In this document: piece by piece, positions 52,417-63,858 of the stretch
How the letters are laid out: every line of letters starts with the position of its first letter
Position numbering within the stretch: the stretch's first letter is position 1
DNA from: Fusarium oxysporum f. sp. lycopersici 4287
Lineage: Eukaryota > Ascomycota > Sordariomycetes > Hypocreales > Nectriaceae
Direction: 5' to 3'
Length of the DNA: 64,000 nucleotides
Assembly: GCF_000149955.1 (NCBI RefSeq)
Contig: NC_030988.1
Coordinates: 4,500,642 to 4,564,641 of the forward strand
Position numbers and translations under genes: made by a program
The notes under the pieces: model-generated
The model's database searches: none
Told to the model about the DNA's origin: nothing
The model's input: the letters and a program-made list of their open reading frames with translations, nothing else

Positions 52417-52960
52417 AGAAAGAAAATTAGATAGAATAGATCAAGGCACTTGTATAAAAAAGAATGACAGAAGGAGTAGAGATAGATGGGGAAAGCAAGA
52501 GCTGGCCGGTAAGGAGACTGATCGAGTGACTGAGGGACTGTGCCAGAGCTTACCGTGCAGGTGCAGCGATGAATGTATCAGCGTCCAGTTCTTCCCTTCA
52601 ACGCAGCTTTATATGTAGGGAATGGCTGTTACCGACAGTCTGGTTCAGCGCAGGCAGCTGCAGCCCTCCTGTTGGGCGGCCGACGGGTCGAGTAAGTACC
52701 CAGCCATCGTGGGAGGAAGATACTGTAACCTTTCACAAATATTGTGTACCTTCCGAAAGACCTCAGCAACATGCCCCTTTTGGACTTTGATCGTTTTTGT
52801 TGAAGCCATCCAGAAATCGACAATATACAGTCGCGATGCACCCGTCCGTTTTCCACGCTTGCCTACTGTCCTACAAGTTAGCACCGTTTGGCACCGTCCA
52901 GACTTTGGCGTCATTTCGCAGGTGCTACCAAAGCGTACTTTCTAGACCTAGGTACTCGCG

Positions 52961-53000
52961 CTCTCTCTCTTTTTTTTTTTCTTTTTTTTTTTTTTTTTTC
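52961..53000 (+). repeat. Polypyrimidine tract
   Basis: CTCTCTCT followed by long T runs interrupted by single C residues. Simple sequence. Confidence 0.7.
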
Positions 53001-53887
53001 TGAAATCGGACATTTTGTCCGTCCGCCCTGGGACGACAAGCTGATCGCTTGCTTCGTTAGCGGAAAATCGCAGCTGCGTCTGGTATGGCTGTTGAGGTTG
53101 AAGAACAACAATTTCGGGGGACTCGTCCGCTCACTCCTAGCGCATGTGTGGTAGCGGACTTACTGGCATCCACCTTCTATGGACCTAATCTCTCATCTCA
53201 ATGTTGGGATGTTGCTGCATGCAGCAAGCAGCATGTTACCGTAGTGGATAACATAGGGCAATGGCGCTTTGACAAATACAATTAACTACCCCATTTCTCA
53301 ACGGTGGAAGCGGCTCCGAAAATCTTCGGACGCGCACAGGTAATGCTGAAAGCTTTCGGGGCCATCCTATTCTGCTGACTCGTTTCGTTGCAGATCTTGG
53401 GGCCGCAATTCACTTCCGGCCCGCCTGGCTTGACCCCACATGTACAACGTCAACCAAAACTGGCGGGGGCGGTTGAAGCCAAGTGCGTTTTCTAAATCCA
53501 ATTTTGGCTTGGAAACTACTGCACAAGGCAACGCGCACAGTTTAAGCATGTCATCCCACGTTGTCAAGCGGCATGGACCCATCCATTACCCAATCACCGC
53601 CAAAAGAGACTTGGCTATCAGCATGCTAAAACAGCAGGATGTACTAGAACCCCCGATCTTTGATAGACTCAACCAACGGCTCACAACGGCCCAGGACCGA
53701 GAGGGCAGGTAAGAATAACGATGACAAAATATAAATAGATATAAGTAAATATAAGTAAATAAATAAAAAATAAAAAAAAATAAAACCCTCCGGATTCTTT
53801 CACGCTGGTGTAGGAGGGCGCGCTACAATGCCGATTGATATGTGTCGCAGGATAAGGCATGATCTACGGCCTCAGAAAACAACTGCG

Positions 53888-53987
53888 TTAGTAATCTAGC
53901 TATATGCTTTACGTAACTCTGCGGAATGGAATACGCCGAACGAGAGAAAGCTTGGCAACAATCAATCAATACATTTGTTTGCTGCTG
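53888..53987 (+). repeat. Fragment of hAT element sequence
   Basis: About 100 bases starting TTAGTAATCTAGCTATATGC match 12092-12187 inside the hAT element, in the same orientation, with scattered substitutions and small indels (including TGTGCGGGATGGAATACCCC versus TCTGCGGAATGGAATACGCC). No terminal repeats or transposase accompany it, so it is a decayed relative or an internal fragment. Confidence 0.75.
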
Positions 53988-56642
53988 TACAGGCCATTCT
54001 GACACCAGAATAAACGTGTGATACCTTGTCCAGCGTTGACACCATGAATCGAGAGGTTATGAAGGTTAAAATAAAGCTCAAGGTACTGTAAGGGAAGACA
54101 AAACCCAACGCCAAGTGGAGACGAGGAGGCACGCGATGTTTGGTAACCTACGACAACGTCTTGACACCTCTCCTACCCCAAGTTAGTTGATTTTCTAGAA
54201 GGTATCAGAATTCGAGGTTCTTTGAGACCGTATCATTCTATCACACAATTAACGCGAGATAGTCCTTGGTGTATTGTCAAGTCGATGGCTGGTCACTCTT
54301 GTCGTTGTTTTACTGTTCTTGTGGTGATGTCCTATCACGGCGAATACGAGCCTTCCTGCCCTTCTCCAGTGGAGTTCATCATTAACTCCGCAAATCAAGT
54401 GTTCCACCAGCGAGCGACAGCTGACAAGCCCGTATAGAGCCAGCAACGGTTTCGTTATCTCCCCGCCCAGGCCATTCTTAGGTCAGCATCGGGGCCGCTT
54501 GATTTTGCTTGTTGACACAGATTCTGACAGCCATGATACCCCTGTGCTAGTGCGCGTGCTGTCATTCCGGATAACTTGCCTAGCTTCAGTCTAACCTAGA
54601 CGATCTACGTGGTCCGGCACCAGTTCTTCAGCGCCTCGCTTCGTTCGACCTCGGTCGCTAGTCAGTGTCAAATTTTAGCTTCTCTGTATTTCACATGATA
54701 TCCCGCAATGTGGGGGCGACATGCAGTTCATTCATGATTCACGTGAAGCACATCATCGAGCCATGAAAGCATGAAGGTGGATAGATAGACAAGCAGGAAA
54801 GCACAGACGCAGACAGGGATATTACGAAACTAAAGAAAGGGAGCGACAATAAACATAATAAAAAAATAATAAAAAAATAAAGAAAGAAAGAAACAAAAAG
54901 AGGGGAGGGAAAGCCGGAGACCGGGGGAACCGGGGAACCGGAATCACTTTAGCATGCGGAGTCATTTCGCAAGTTATTTTACGCGATCCAATGAAACGAG
55001 GTCCCCGCAAGAGTTTCTTCTGCTCTAAGAGTAAAGCTTCCTTCAACGGTGCGTGAGTCAGGGCCTTCGCGTCGACACTAAACCAAACGCCACCTGAAAA
55101 TAGGGCGCTACGCTGTGCCATAAACGCCCTAGATCATCAGTGCAATGGTGCTTAGTCTCCGAGCGACAACGTCCGCTTCCGCCGCGTCAATTTTCCGCTC
55201 CTCTGATCAGTGACAGCTCCAAAAGTAAAGTGGATCAAGAAGCCGTTTTCGCTACTCAGGTCGGGACTTTACCTGCATCGCGGCGGAGCCGAGCGACATC
55301 CTAAAAACAGTCACCCAGCAAGAAAGACGGAAAAGTCGAAATAGAACGAGGTGTAATGGAATCTCTACCGCACACACAGTTCTCAAAAACAGTCATTGCT
55401 GCTGGCAACTACAGTTTGAGCATGCGATTTTTCCTACCTCACAACGGACTTGCAAACTGCAGTAAGCCCCAATAACCAATCATTATGCTTGGGTTTACGG
55501 CTTGTAGAAGGTCACTGTAAGGCTGACTCGCATTGAACGCAACTACATTGGGACTAGTGCTTATGCTCGCATATACTTTCTAGGTACATCTCCTTTGCGG
55601 CTAGGAGTAGGCTTATCGGCCAATTCTGCCACCTAAAGTGGACGATATATCTGTCTAAAAGGTAGATATATGTACCTCCAAGACACAACTATCTTAGAAA
55701 TAAAGAGAATGTTGTCGCAAGGAGGAAAATGCCTATGCACTATACTATACATTGAACTGTAGAACATCCAGTAGCGCATCGGACTTGACCATTGGACAGC
55801 AACGAAACTACAGGTTACCTACCCTACACTAGCTAGTATCCAACAGCGGCAGAAATGTGCCGCCGCCAAGAGCTCAAGGGCCCGGCCACTAGATCGGTTA
55901 AAAGTCCGTTTTGGCAGTTATTGTGCCACGTGATGTGGGTTCAATGCAGAGCACGTCGATCGCAACTGCCGATGTAACCTTGGCGCTGAGCGGGACTGCA
56001 ATAGGTGGGCGCAAGCAATATACGGAAGAGCGGAAGGCGGAAATAGGACGTTGAAGAACACGATCGACAACGGCATCGTGAGATTGGATCCACAACCAGG
56101 GATTCGAAAGAGGTGTTGGCTTTAGCAGACACTTGACCCACCTCTTTCATGGGTTTGCGTCTCATATTCCTCATCCATCTCCCTCGCTTCATCTTTTCGA
56201 CCTATCTTGACGTTGCTTTCGTCCCGACACTCTGGTACGCGATGGAGAGGTTGAAATTGGACCCAGATTGAATGAGGATTTTTGCAACGACCATGGAGTA
56301 ACACCGACATGACCCGTTCCGCTGCACGACGACCGACCAACAGTCCTTGGCATGGCAAGTCTGGAAAGTTCGGCAATGGCTCGACGACGAAAGAAGGCCG
56401 AAAATGAACTCGAATCAAGACATTGGCCTGGCAAGAAAGCATAGCGGGCGAAATGGGTCGTTCTGTGCTGCAAGAGAGTCGCGAGTCCGGTTCGGGACAG
56501 GACGATTCATCCACTTAATTCCGCCGTTCGTTCAAAAGATAGTGTACGTTCGATATATACACAGCTTCCATATCTTGGAACAACATCGAGACCAAGACGA
56601 TACTGTTTCGTCTCTGCTTCCTTTCCGGCTGAAGAGGCAGAC

Positions 56643-58368
56643 ATGGCGCCTCGGAAGACTCGTTCCAGGTCCCCCCACCCAGAAGATCGAGGATGGGTGA
56701 GCCAGACCATGCGCAAGAGAGGCATGACGGCGATCAAGAAGAACTATCAGTTTGGCAAAGACTGCGGTACGATCGCCGTGCTTGCGTTCTACAACAAGAT
56801 CCATGGATTCTGGGACGGCTCAGTGTACACCCCAGACGGGGAATCGCTGCCGGAAAACACGAACGACGTGGTAGGTTCAGAAGCGCAGAAGCATGGAGCC
56901 TGAAGAAGCCGATTGGGCGAGTCGCTGACCGGGATGGTGGTTACAGATTCACGATATTTGGCGGAGGCAGGTTGTGTCTAATGGCGAGCTTGTTCTGAGG
57001 CCAGCGAGACAACGGAAGCAGGCGGCCAATACGAAGCCGTGCCGGGTCACCAAACCAGCGCCGAAGCCATCACCCCGTGTGCTCAGTCTTCGCAGCAGAG
57101 GTCGTCAGGGCGATGGCTCATCAGGGTCTGGCGCCTCGCCGACCCAGCCGCAAATCATCGTCGCCGGCGACGGCGAATCCGAAGCCGAAGACGATGGTGA
57201 GAGTACCCGGGACGTTCCAGCCAGTCCAGCGCCGAGGGTGACCCGACGCCGGGGTCGTGACAATGCCGGCCCCGGAGAGACCGAGACAAGAATCCGAAGG
57301 GAAGCACGCCTCGACGCTTGCGCGGATCATGCTGTTCGCGGTATTGACAGTACCGATGGTCATATCGACGGTCATATCGACGACAACGACAGCGGCAACG
57401 GCAACGGCGAAGATGATGACCATAACCACGGTTACGGAGGCGGTGGTCGTCGTCGTGAGGTTCCCGATCGAAGCGAGCCGGCGGAACTGAACAATGCTGC
57501 CTCGAGTCATCTTCATGATGATGTACCAGATGATCAGCACACCGTGATGCCATACACTTCTATGGCAGACGAGGATGCGGAAGGCGAGCTGTGGTGTGAG
57601 CCGACCGCACCCTTTGCTTCCATGGCTATGAATGGCCAGTCGGATGATGCAGTCCAGCGTAGTCACGGCGATGAGCCAGGATCTGTCGATCTGACGACGG
57701 CGATGGCAGAAGATGACTGGATGCAGTCGGCTATGATGGACTTTGGCCAAGTGACAGATTTCCCTGGCGCACATCACTGGGGTGACATGCTGGAGTTTGA
57801 TCTAGACAACATGGGTATGGACATGAACGTGGACTTGGGCATGGAGATGATGGATCAACTTGACAACGGTCACCTGCCCATCGATATGATGCATCTTCCC
57901 TCAACCGACCCACATGTCGTCCGTCAGGCTCCCATCGAAGCCGAGGGAGGTCTGGGCGACGGTGGACTGGCGAACCGCGACACCGACGCTATTGCTGATG
58001 CTGGCAATGGAGCCGCAAAAGTTACACAGTCCACGGCTGCGGCAGCCAGCGACAGCCACATGCCCTCCGCCCAGTCGAAGAGTGACATTGAGATGCAAGC
58101 GCGGACTCTATCAGACGAGACTCATCCTAGCCCGCGGTCGGCCGCTGCGACAGGTTGGCCTGACAGTTCGAAACATACCACGACGACGGCAGAGGACGGA
58201 CCGCAGCCGGGTCAATTTGCTGGAAACCCGCTGTTATCGATCATCACTAGAGCATTGTCTCAGATGAATTGTTACGAGGATGCTGGACCAGATATGAACA
58301 ATAATACAAGTTGGCCAATGGGAAGTCAGGGCATGATCGGTATGCCGCCCGCGATGCCGGCCTGTTGA
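56643..58368 (+). CDS. Divergent MADS-box-like transcription factor (549 aa, two exons)
   Basis: Exons 56643-56870 and 56947-58368 join in phase 0 across a 76-nt intron (donor GTG|GTAGGT, branch CTGAC, acceptor TACAG). Residues 20-70 read VSQTMRKRGMTAIKKNYQF followed by GKDCGTIAVLAFYNKIHGFW, the pattern of a MADS domain: an R/K-rich helix (T--KR---L-KK), then a cysteine and a hydrophobic strand. It is shorter and more degenerate than SRF or Mcm1. The long C-terminus is acidic and low-complexity, with His/Asp/Gly runs (DGHIDGHIDDNDSGNG) and Met/Asp-rich segments (MLEFDLDNMGMDMNVDLGME) that resemble activation domains. It is probably a nuclear regulator; targets are unknown. Kozak context gacATGg at 56643. 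Confidence 0.65.
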
Positions 58369-58504
58369 GTATGAACTTCAAGCGTACACCGGTCTTCTTG
58401 ATCGGCCTTCTCTGATGTGCTCGTAGTTGTACTTTCTTTCTCCTCTCTTTTATTTATTCAAGAACGAAAATGAAGAGGGCAGAAAAGGAACAGCACGATA
58501 AATT

Positions 58505-58545
58505 TTGATGGATGTCTTGATGATGTCTCGATGGATGTCTTGAGA
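58505..58545 (+). repeat. Short tandem repeat GATGGATGTCTTGA
   Basis: A 14-base unit TGGATGTCTTGATG appears twice with a variant between (GATGTCTCGATGGATGTCTTGA). Simple local duplication. Confidence 0.5.
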
Positions 58546-58860
58546 GAAAAAGATGACGAGATGCGTAGAAGAAGAAAGAAAGGAACGATAGATCAAATAG
58601 ACTTATTTATTGGCCTAGGTACTGTAAAACTAATGCGCCTGGCGTTGTTCCATAATTGCTCCCACTACCTGGGAAGCTTCTTACCGTTTAAGGAAGAGCT
58701 TGATTCTGCATCTGGTTTGGTGAGAAGTGCACGTGCACAGACGGTCGTCGTAGATGTCCCAATACATGTGAGAAATTAGCAAAATCTAATTCATAATGTC
58801 GGAAACACCCTTACGTCTTTATGCCAAGTACTCATACTGAGAGCTGACAGAACATAGACC

Positions 58861-59432
58861 ATGGATGGCATGAATGGGAGGAAGAAGCCAGAACCAGACG
58901 AACATGACTGCAGCATGTACAGGATGAACGGTATCAAGCTCATAGTGTTAGAAAGTAAGAAAGGTCGTCAGCTCCGTCTCGTTTCATGTGGACAAAACAA
59001 AGTCACTCGTTTGCTATTTAAGCCCTGCTCGCCCTGCCGATGTGAAACTTGTCACCTCCGCATCCTGTCCGCTCTCAACCTGGCATGCATATAATTGGTT
59101 TGATGCGAAAACAGAACGTAAGGTCACTACCTGCCCTACAGTCACTATTTCCGCGGAGAGAAAATCCTCAGGCGCTTCGTCAGCAAGAGAAGACCGAGAA
59201 ATTGGAAGCTAATCAAAGACATGGTACACAAGTGACCGGACAAGCGATGGACACTGGCGCTCAGTTCGAGCCGATGGATATAGACAATGAAGAGGCGTCG
59301 AGGGACAACGAAATGTGTATTCCGACGATCGTGTTATGGCCGCCGCCGGATGATGATTTTGATATGAAGGAGGACGCAGAGGATGTGGAGATGACTTGTA
59401 CTGAGAGGAGCACCATTACAAACAACCACTAA
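58861..59432 (+). CDS. Uncertain small acidic protein locus
   Basis: The 3' part (frame ending at the TAA at 59432) has protein-like sequence: an acidic tail with FEPMDIDNEEASRDNEMCIP, then PPPDDDFDMKEDAEDVEM. An upstream ATG at 58861 opens KPEPDEHDCSMYRMNGIKL followed by a donor GTAAGA. I could not find a pair of splice sites that joins these two parts in a single frame, so gene limits and start are not established. It lies between two other short acidic-protein genes, so a small multi-exon gene is likely but unresolved. Confidence 0.3.
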
Positions 59433-59991
59433 GCGCTACAATACTGTATATGAATACTTCCGACTCTATTGTCATCATAGGCTTCCTGAATTTCCTGCTC
59501 CCCACTGAAACACTGGTATTTTAAAGCGCCATAGCGAATCTGGATCGTCAGTATTCGTACGTGACAGATTAAAGTCACCCTTGACTTGGGGGATGCATAT
59601 TCCGCAGCTCTGTGTCTAAGCCCACTGCCGACTTGTATTGTGACCCCAGCCCGCCAAAGCATTATCGTCTCGAAGGCTCTACACTGGATAGATTGCTCAG
59701 ATCAGACGGAAAGCGCAAGATGCTGGACCAGGTTCTGCTATATCTGCCGCAGAAGCAAAGGAAGAGAGATTTGCGAACAACAGAAATTATCCAGAGGCTA
59801 AAATAGGATGAGACCCGGCTCAATCGAAAGAACGAATCTTCAAAGTGTCGCGTATCAAAAAGGGAAGTACTTACTGTACGACCAGCTAGGCTCAGAAATT
59901 GGAAAAAGGCCTCTTGGATCCCCTTGGAATGCTTAAATATGCACTATTGCCATGTTCGGCGATGTTCGTATCCATCACTCTCTAGGAATCG

Positions 59992-60438
59992 ATGATTCGT
60001 AGTGAATACACTAGAATTGACAAGAAAAGAACGCTGCGACGCCGCATTGTGGATGAGACGTATGGCCCTACGAAAGAAGTCAAAGCATGGGAGAGGATCA
60101 AGAAGCTAGTGAAGGCACCAGATAAATCGCCAAATCTTTACGTTCAGGTACCCAGTAGTGAATCCATTCACAGGATCGATGACTCCGTGATTAGCCATAC
60201 CCTCGACTCGCTATCACATGCCGTTCAGAGCAGGGTCGAGCCGAGAACTACGAATGATCGTAAAGAGGATAATCACATATCCATATCCATCGAGTTTACC
60301 CATAATCATCCATGTCGAGAAGATGGGGAGGATGAGGACCTCCGCTGTCTGTGGATCCCCTCAAGTGACGATGAGGAAGATGAAGAAGCGGCGCATGCCG
60401 ACGCGGTGTCCGTGACGACGTGGCCTAGGCGGACTTGA
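59992..60438 (+). CDS. Small acidic-tailed hypothetical protein (148 aa)
   Basis: The ATG at 59992 opens a frame with a basic N-terminus (RIDKKRTLRRRIVDETYG, then KAWERIKKLVKAPDK), a polar middle with SLSHAVQSRVEPRT and an acidic C-terminal block (SSDDEEDEEAAHADAV). The basic-then-acidic layout suits a nuclear protein. No domain or family is recognised. An upstream frame at 59612-59806 (LPQKQRKRDLRTTEIIQRLK) may be the end of another short gene. Confidence 0.4.
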   Translation: MIRSEYTRIDKKRTLRRRIVDETYGPTKEVKAWERIKKLVKAPDKSPNLYVQVPSSESIHRIDDSVISHTLDSLSHAVQSRVEPRTTNDRKEDNHISISIEFTHNHPCREDGEDEDLRCLWIPSSDDEEDEEAAHADAVSVTTWPRRT

Positions 60439-61164
60439 ACTGTATGTACTTGGTCTAGTTATGATGAGTCTTTTTTTTGTATAAAACTAGATGGTTATAT
60501 CTATATGTTAGCTTGGTGAAGTTCGTCTTTTTCGGGACTGGTTAGATCGATTATCGCTTAGGGAGCATACGTGCTTCAATTTTCCATGCCGGGAGAGAGG
60601 GCTGGTAGCCAGAACTGCTGAATATAGAAATCTAGGATTGGCCTTTCCTTTCTATGGGAGAATTGATCCTAGTTTGTCGCAAAACATCTGTTCCCTTTCA
60701 TAAGAAATAAACCCTCCCTTCCTTATGTCTTTGGCAGTAGCATCATCTCTTTCCACTTCTCATTCTCCAAAGCACTACCCGAGAACTCTGGAATCCGAGA
60801 AGATAACACGAGAGCATGCCACGGATTTCTCTGGATCTGCCGACACATCTTATTGATGTCCCGGCTGGTCGTAGTAGTGAACGCTACTACATTCCCATAT
60901 ATAATGTAAACGATTTCTGAGAGCGATTCCTATACCTATACTCCGCCACAGTGCCTCAAATCACTTACAAACTATTAGATTACCTTTGGCGGGGCACGAG
61001 AGCTCATAAGTTACTGGTTACAAGACTGTGGCGTTATAGATTGGCAATTTCACAATGACGCCCGCTCAGGATGGATTTGTTTCGAGTACGAGAGGGACTT
61101 TGGAATTGCACTTGGTCCGTCTTCACTTTGCACCTATCACTTTTGTTCGATGATGCCTAATTAG
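60439..61164. other. Intergenic, nothing recognised
   Basis: CATATATAATG near 60895 is a TATA-like match upstream of possible start codons at 61055 or 61071. No gene is seen. Confidence 0.35.
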
Positions 61165-61785
61165 GTGATTCTAGAGATTCTACAAGAAGTGAAGCAACTT
61201 CACCCAAAGCTGGAATACTCAGCCGTCAACAAGCTGAGGAGCATCAAGCTCGAGGTTATAGATTGCACGTTGACCCAGCCCAGGTTTGCCAGGATATACT
61301 CTAGCCACGTCAAAGGATCACTGCGACGCTGGGACGATCTGATCGACTGGATCAGGTTGGACCTGCCCAAAGCTAAGGTCGAGAGGACGCAGAAAATAAT
61401 GTTGACAGGACTATCGTCCCGTCCAAACATCCATGAACTCAATCACTGGATGCGTTCGAGACTCGGGTCAGACTGCCTGCTGATTGTTGCATCACGCATC
61501 GCCCGCATAGGCATGTGCCGCGCGCTGGTCTTCGTCTGTACCCTCGCTATGGTAAAGGGCTTGTCCGAGGATAGAATACATAGCCGTCTCGAAGGAGCGA
61601 TGTTTGGCAATGAGACCTTGAGAATTCTGGTTGAGCGGTCTGATGGTCAGGCTAGTGCAACGAAGTACCAACAAGAGGCGGCACCTCTGGTCGTGCTGGG
61701 ATCGTCGAGACTGCCACCTCACTGGCCTAGTATAGTGTCCAAATGGAATCACAGCATGGAGAAGATAGACGAGGATACTACTTAG
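61165..61785 (+). CDS. Hypothetical helical protein, probably missing a short first exon (206 aa)
   Basis: The open frame begins just after TAATTAG, an acceptor, and not at an ATG. A first exon at 61071 (ATG GAT TTG TTT CGA, donor GTACGA) would join in phase and give MDLFR before VILEILQEVKQLHPKLEYS. The body includes VNKLRSIKLEVIDCTLTQP, SLRRWDDLIDWIRLDLPKAK, IHELNHWMRSRLGSDCLLIV and RALVFVCTLAMVKGLSEDRI: well-formed helices and no stops. The family is not recognised. It resembles the all-helical uncharacterised proteins common in fungal accessory regions. Confidence 0.45.
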   Translation: MILEILQEVKQLHPKLEYSAVNKLRSIKLEVIDCTLTQPRFARIYSSHVKGSLRRWDDLIDWIRLDLPKAKVERTQKIMLTGLSSRPNIHELNHWMRSRLGSDCLLIVASRIARIGMCRALVFVCTLAMVKGLSEDRIHSRLEGAMFGNETLRILVERSDGQASATKYQQEAAPLVVLGSSRLPPHWPSIVSKWNHSMEKIDEDTT

Positions 61786-62312
61786 GAACACGCGATGAAT
61801 AGTGTGCCACACCTTGATGTCCGGTGTTAGGGCGAAACCGTTTCAGATCCCCAAGTACAGTTCTGAAGATGCCGGTACAAGTTGGGAGCAAGAGCAAACC
61901 CGACTACCACGATCTCTCGGTCGAGGAAATCTCTCAGAGGGCAGGTAGTCTTGCTGTAGAATCCTGTTGTTTTCCGAAATCCAAAACTTGCTGTTTGCAG
62001 TACGCATCGTCCAGAATGGACCAACCTGTATCTTTCACATGGATAGAGTCCGCCCCACGTCTAAGACTTCGCTACATGTATCGTCCAAAATATACCTCTA
62101 CGGTTCTGTGTCCCATAGGTATCGTATTAGAGTCAAATATATACAGCTGCGCATATAGATATAATAGGCTATACTGCAAGATAACTTCGCCATTCAATAG
62201 CACCACAAAGAAACTGTATCGATTGTCATATTCCTATGCTTGCGTACTGTATGCTGCACACACTGCCAACACTTTTTATCACTTGCAAGAAGAAGCTGAA
62301 AGACTTTATACA

Positions 62313-63081
62313 ATGGCAGCACCCCATTCTTCCGTACATCCTGGAACTCGCCAGCCTCACCCTCTGAGCATTCAAAACATGGTTCACTCTGTGGGAGACC
62401 AGGGGTTCTCATCTTGTAGCAACACTATGGTGCAGCAGTACGGGTTGATTCCTGCCGCGAGCATGTATATCAATCCCGCTGTCTTGCAATCCGTGGATGT
62501 CCCTTTAGAGAAGCATCTGCATCCAAAACCAGAAATGTGTCAAAGGGTCATGACAGGACAAGGGCAGCACAGTCAAGAACACCAAGAGCCAGGACCGTTC
62601 ATGTCCGCTCCTATCCACGAACCAGAGGTACCAGTGTCGGCTCCAGCCTGGACCAGAAACACCAAACATAGGCGGCTGAAGCCAGGATGTGCGCCTGCGA
62701 TATTCGGCCAACAAAGATCAAGGTCATGCCACGGACAATTACAAATGATGTCCACATGGCGGTTTCAGGATCATCAGGGAAACCAGCCACAGGGAGGCTT
62801 ATCAACCCATTCTGTCAAGCATCGGGTTACTCGAGCCTTGGTCTCGCACAGAAGCGGTGCGCCGAGAAGCCCCGGGGTTCAGAGAATAAATGTCGAAACC
62901 TATTGCCATGGAGAATGGCTTCAACGTCCACTGGTACGACGCGTACCTCCAGCCCTTCAACGTCGACTACCCTCGATTCGATCGCTTATTCCCGAACTCC
63001 CCGAAACCTTTGCAAATCAAACAGAGGTGTCGACAGGACATCAAAGTTAGTATGGTGCAGCAAAACGGCAAGAGTAGATAA
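62313..63081 (+). CDS. Uncertain hypothetical protein, intron unresolved
   Basis: From the ATG at 62313 (caATGg) a frame reads a Gln/His/Pro-rich sequence (HSSVHPGTRQPHPLSIQN, MVQQYGLIPAASMYINPA). A different frame at 62890-63081 has a well-ordered segment, NGFNVHWYDAYLQPFNVDYP followed by RFDRLFPNSPKPLQIK, that looks like the true end of the gene. An intron between about 62700 and 62890 is needed to connect them, but I could not choose its borders. Composition suggests a regulatory or disordered protein; no domain is recognised. Confidence 0.3.
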
Positions 63082-63636
63082 GATGCAGCCGCTAAGCAGG
63101 CATTCGGTTACAGAAGCGACCCATCTGCGGTTATCTTGTTGATGCGCCGCCTGTATCCTCCACGATGGGGCTACCTGTACAATCTACTCTATACTATAGA
63201 CTCTAGGTCGATATGGAAGTAATTAATTATGCTTCCAGATTCTGAGAAAACTGAAGAATAACAATTCCCTCGAAACGGTACTGTAGCATTCGTTCTGGCG
63301 TTGGGAGACCAGCATCTGGAGGTGGTAAAGTAGGGGTTGATGACAATCTGCGGTGAAGCCGCATTGCATTTTTTGAACATGCACGTACGTCATCAGAAGG
63401 TGAGTATGTAGATACCGTGCCATTAGGTATGAAATACTTAGAAGCAATAAAACAAAGTCCAAAACGTCTATACGGTATAAACCAATGACTGTCAAGGGGG
63501 GACATTCGATTTTAATCTTTACTGTACAGTATAGCATAACTGGTCACTACCGACTCAGCTGACCAAACACGTCTTCTATATACGTGGCTTCCATATACAT
63601 ACCAGCGATATAGAAAGCTATCGACCTAGCCGCCCG

Positions 63637-63858
63637 CTAGTACTGCCAGGAATGCTTGCTCCCGCCCGGACACCCAGGCGTGCCATACACGCCACCTACC
63701 ATCCAGAGAACAACGTCGACAAACCACCAAATCCCACCGGCACCGAGAGTTAACAGTTTGAACACAGCTAGAGGCCAGTGGTGGGCGTAGAACTGATCGA
63801 TACCGAACGATCCCAGAAAAAAGCAAGAAGCATTGCCGTTCGCTCCTGTCGATAACAC
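63637..63858 (-). CDS. TM2-domain membrane protein (partial model)
   Basis: The segment reads ANGNASCFFLGSFGIDQFYA, then KLLTLGAGGIWWFVDVVLWM, which matches the TM2 domain: FLG-FG-D-FY- in the first transmembrane helix, a glycine turn, then KLLTLG--GIW---D in the second. TM2 proteins are small two-helix membrane proteins of uncertain function. The C-terminus is a short Gly/Pro/Trp tail ending at 63637. No ATG opens this frame; the frame likely enters by an acceptor such as CGACAG just upstream, with the first exon at or beyond the right edge of the window. The start is therefore unknown. Confidence 0.7.
   Translation of the reverse strand: MLSTGANGNASCFFLGSFGIDQFYAHHWPLAVFKLLTLGAGGIWWFVDVVLWMVGGVYGTPGCPGGSKHSWQY

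Larger units (their letters stand above)
52417..56642. other. Gene-poor stretch
   Basis: No gene is supported in 4.2 kb. Visible items: a pyrimidine tract at 52961-53000, A-rich low complexity at 53735-53785 and 54850-54900, and a copy of hAT sequence at 53888-53987. A 90-codon plus frame at 53440-53712 and minus-strand frames at 55121-54822 and 56514-56122 lack recognisable domains and splice support. Confidence 0.45.
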
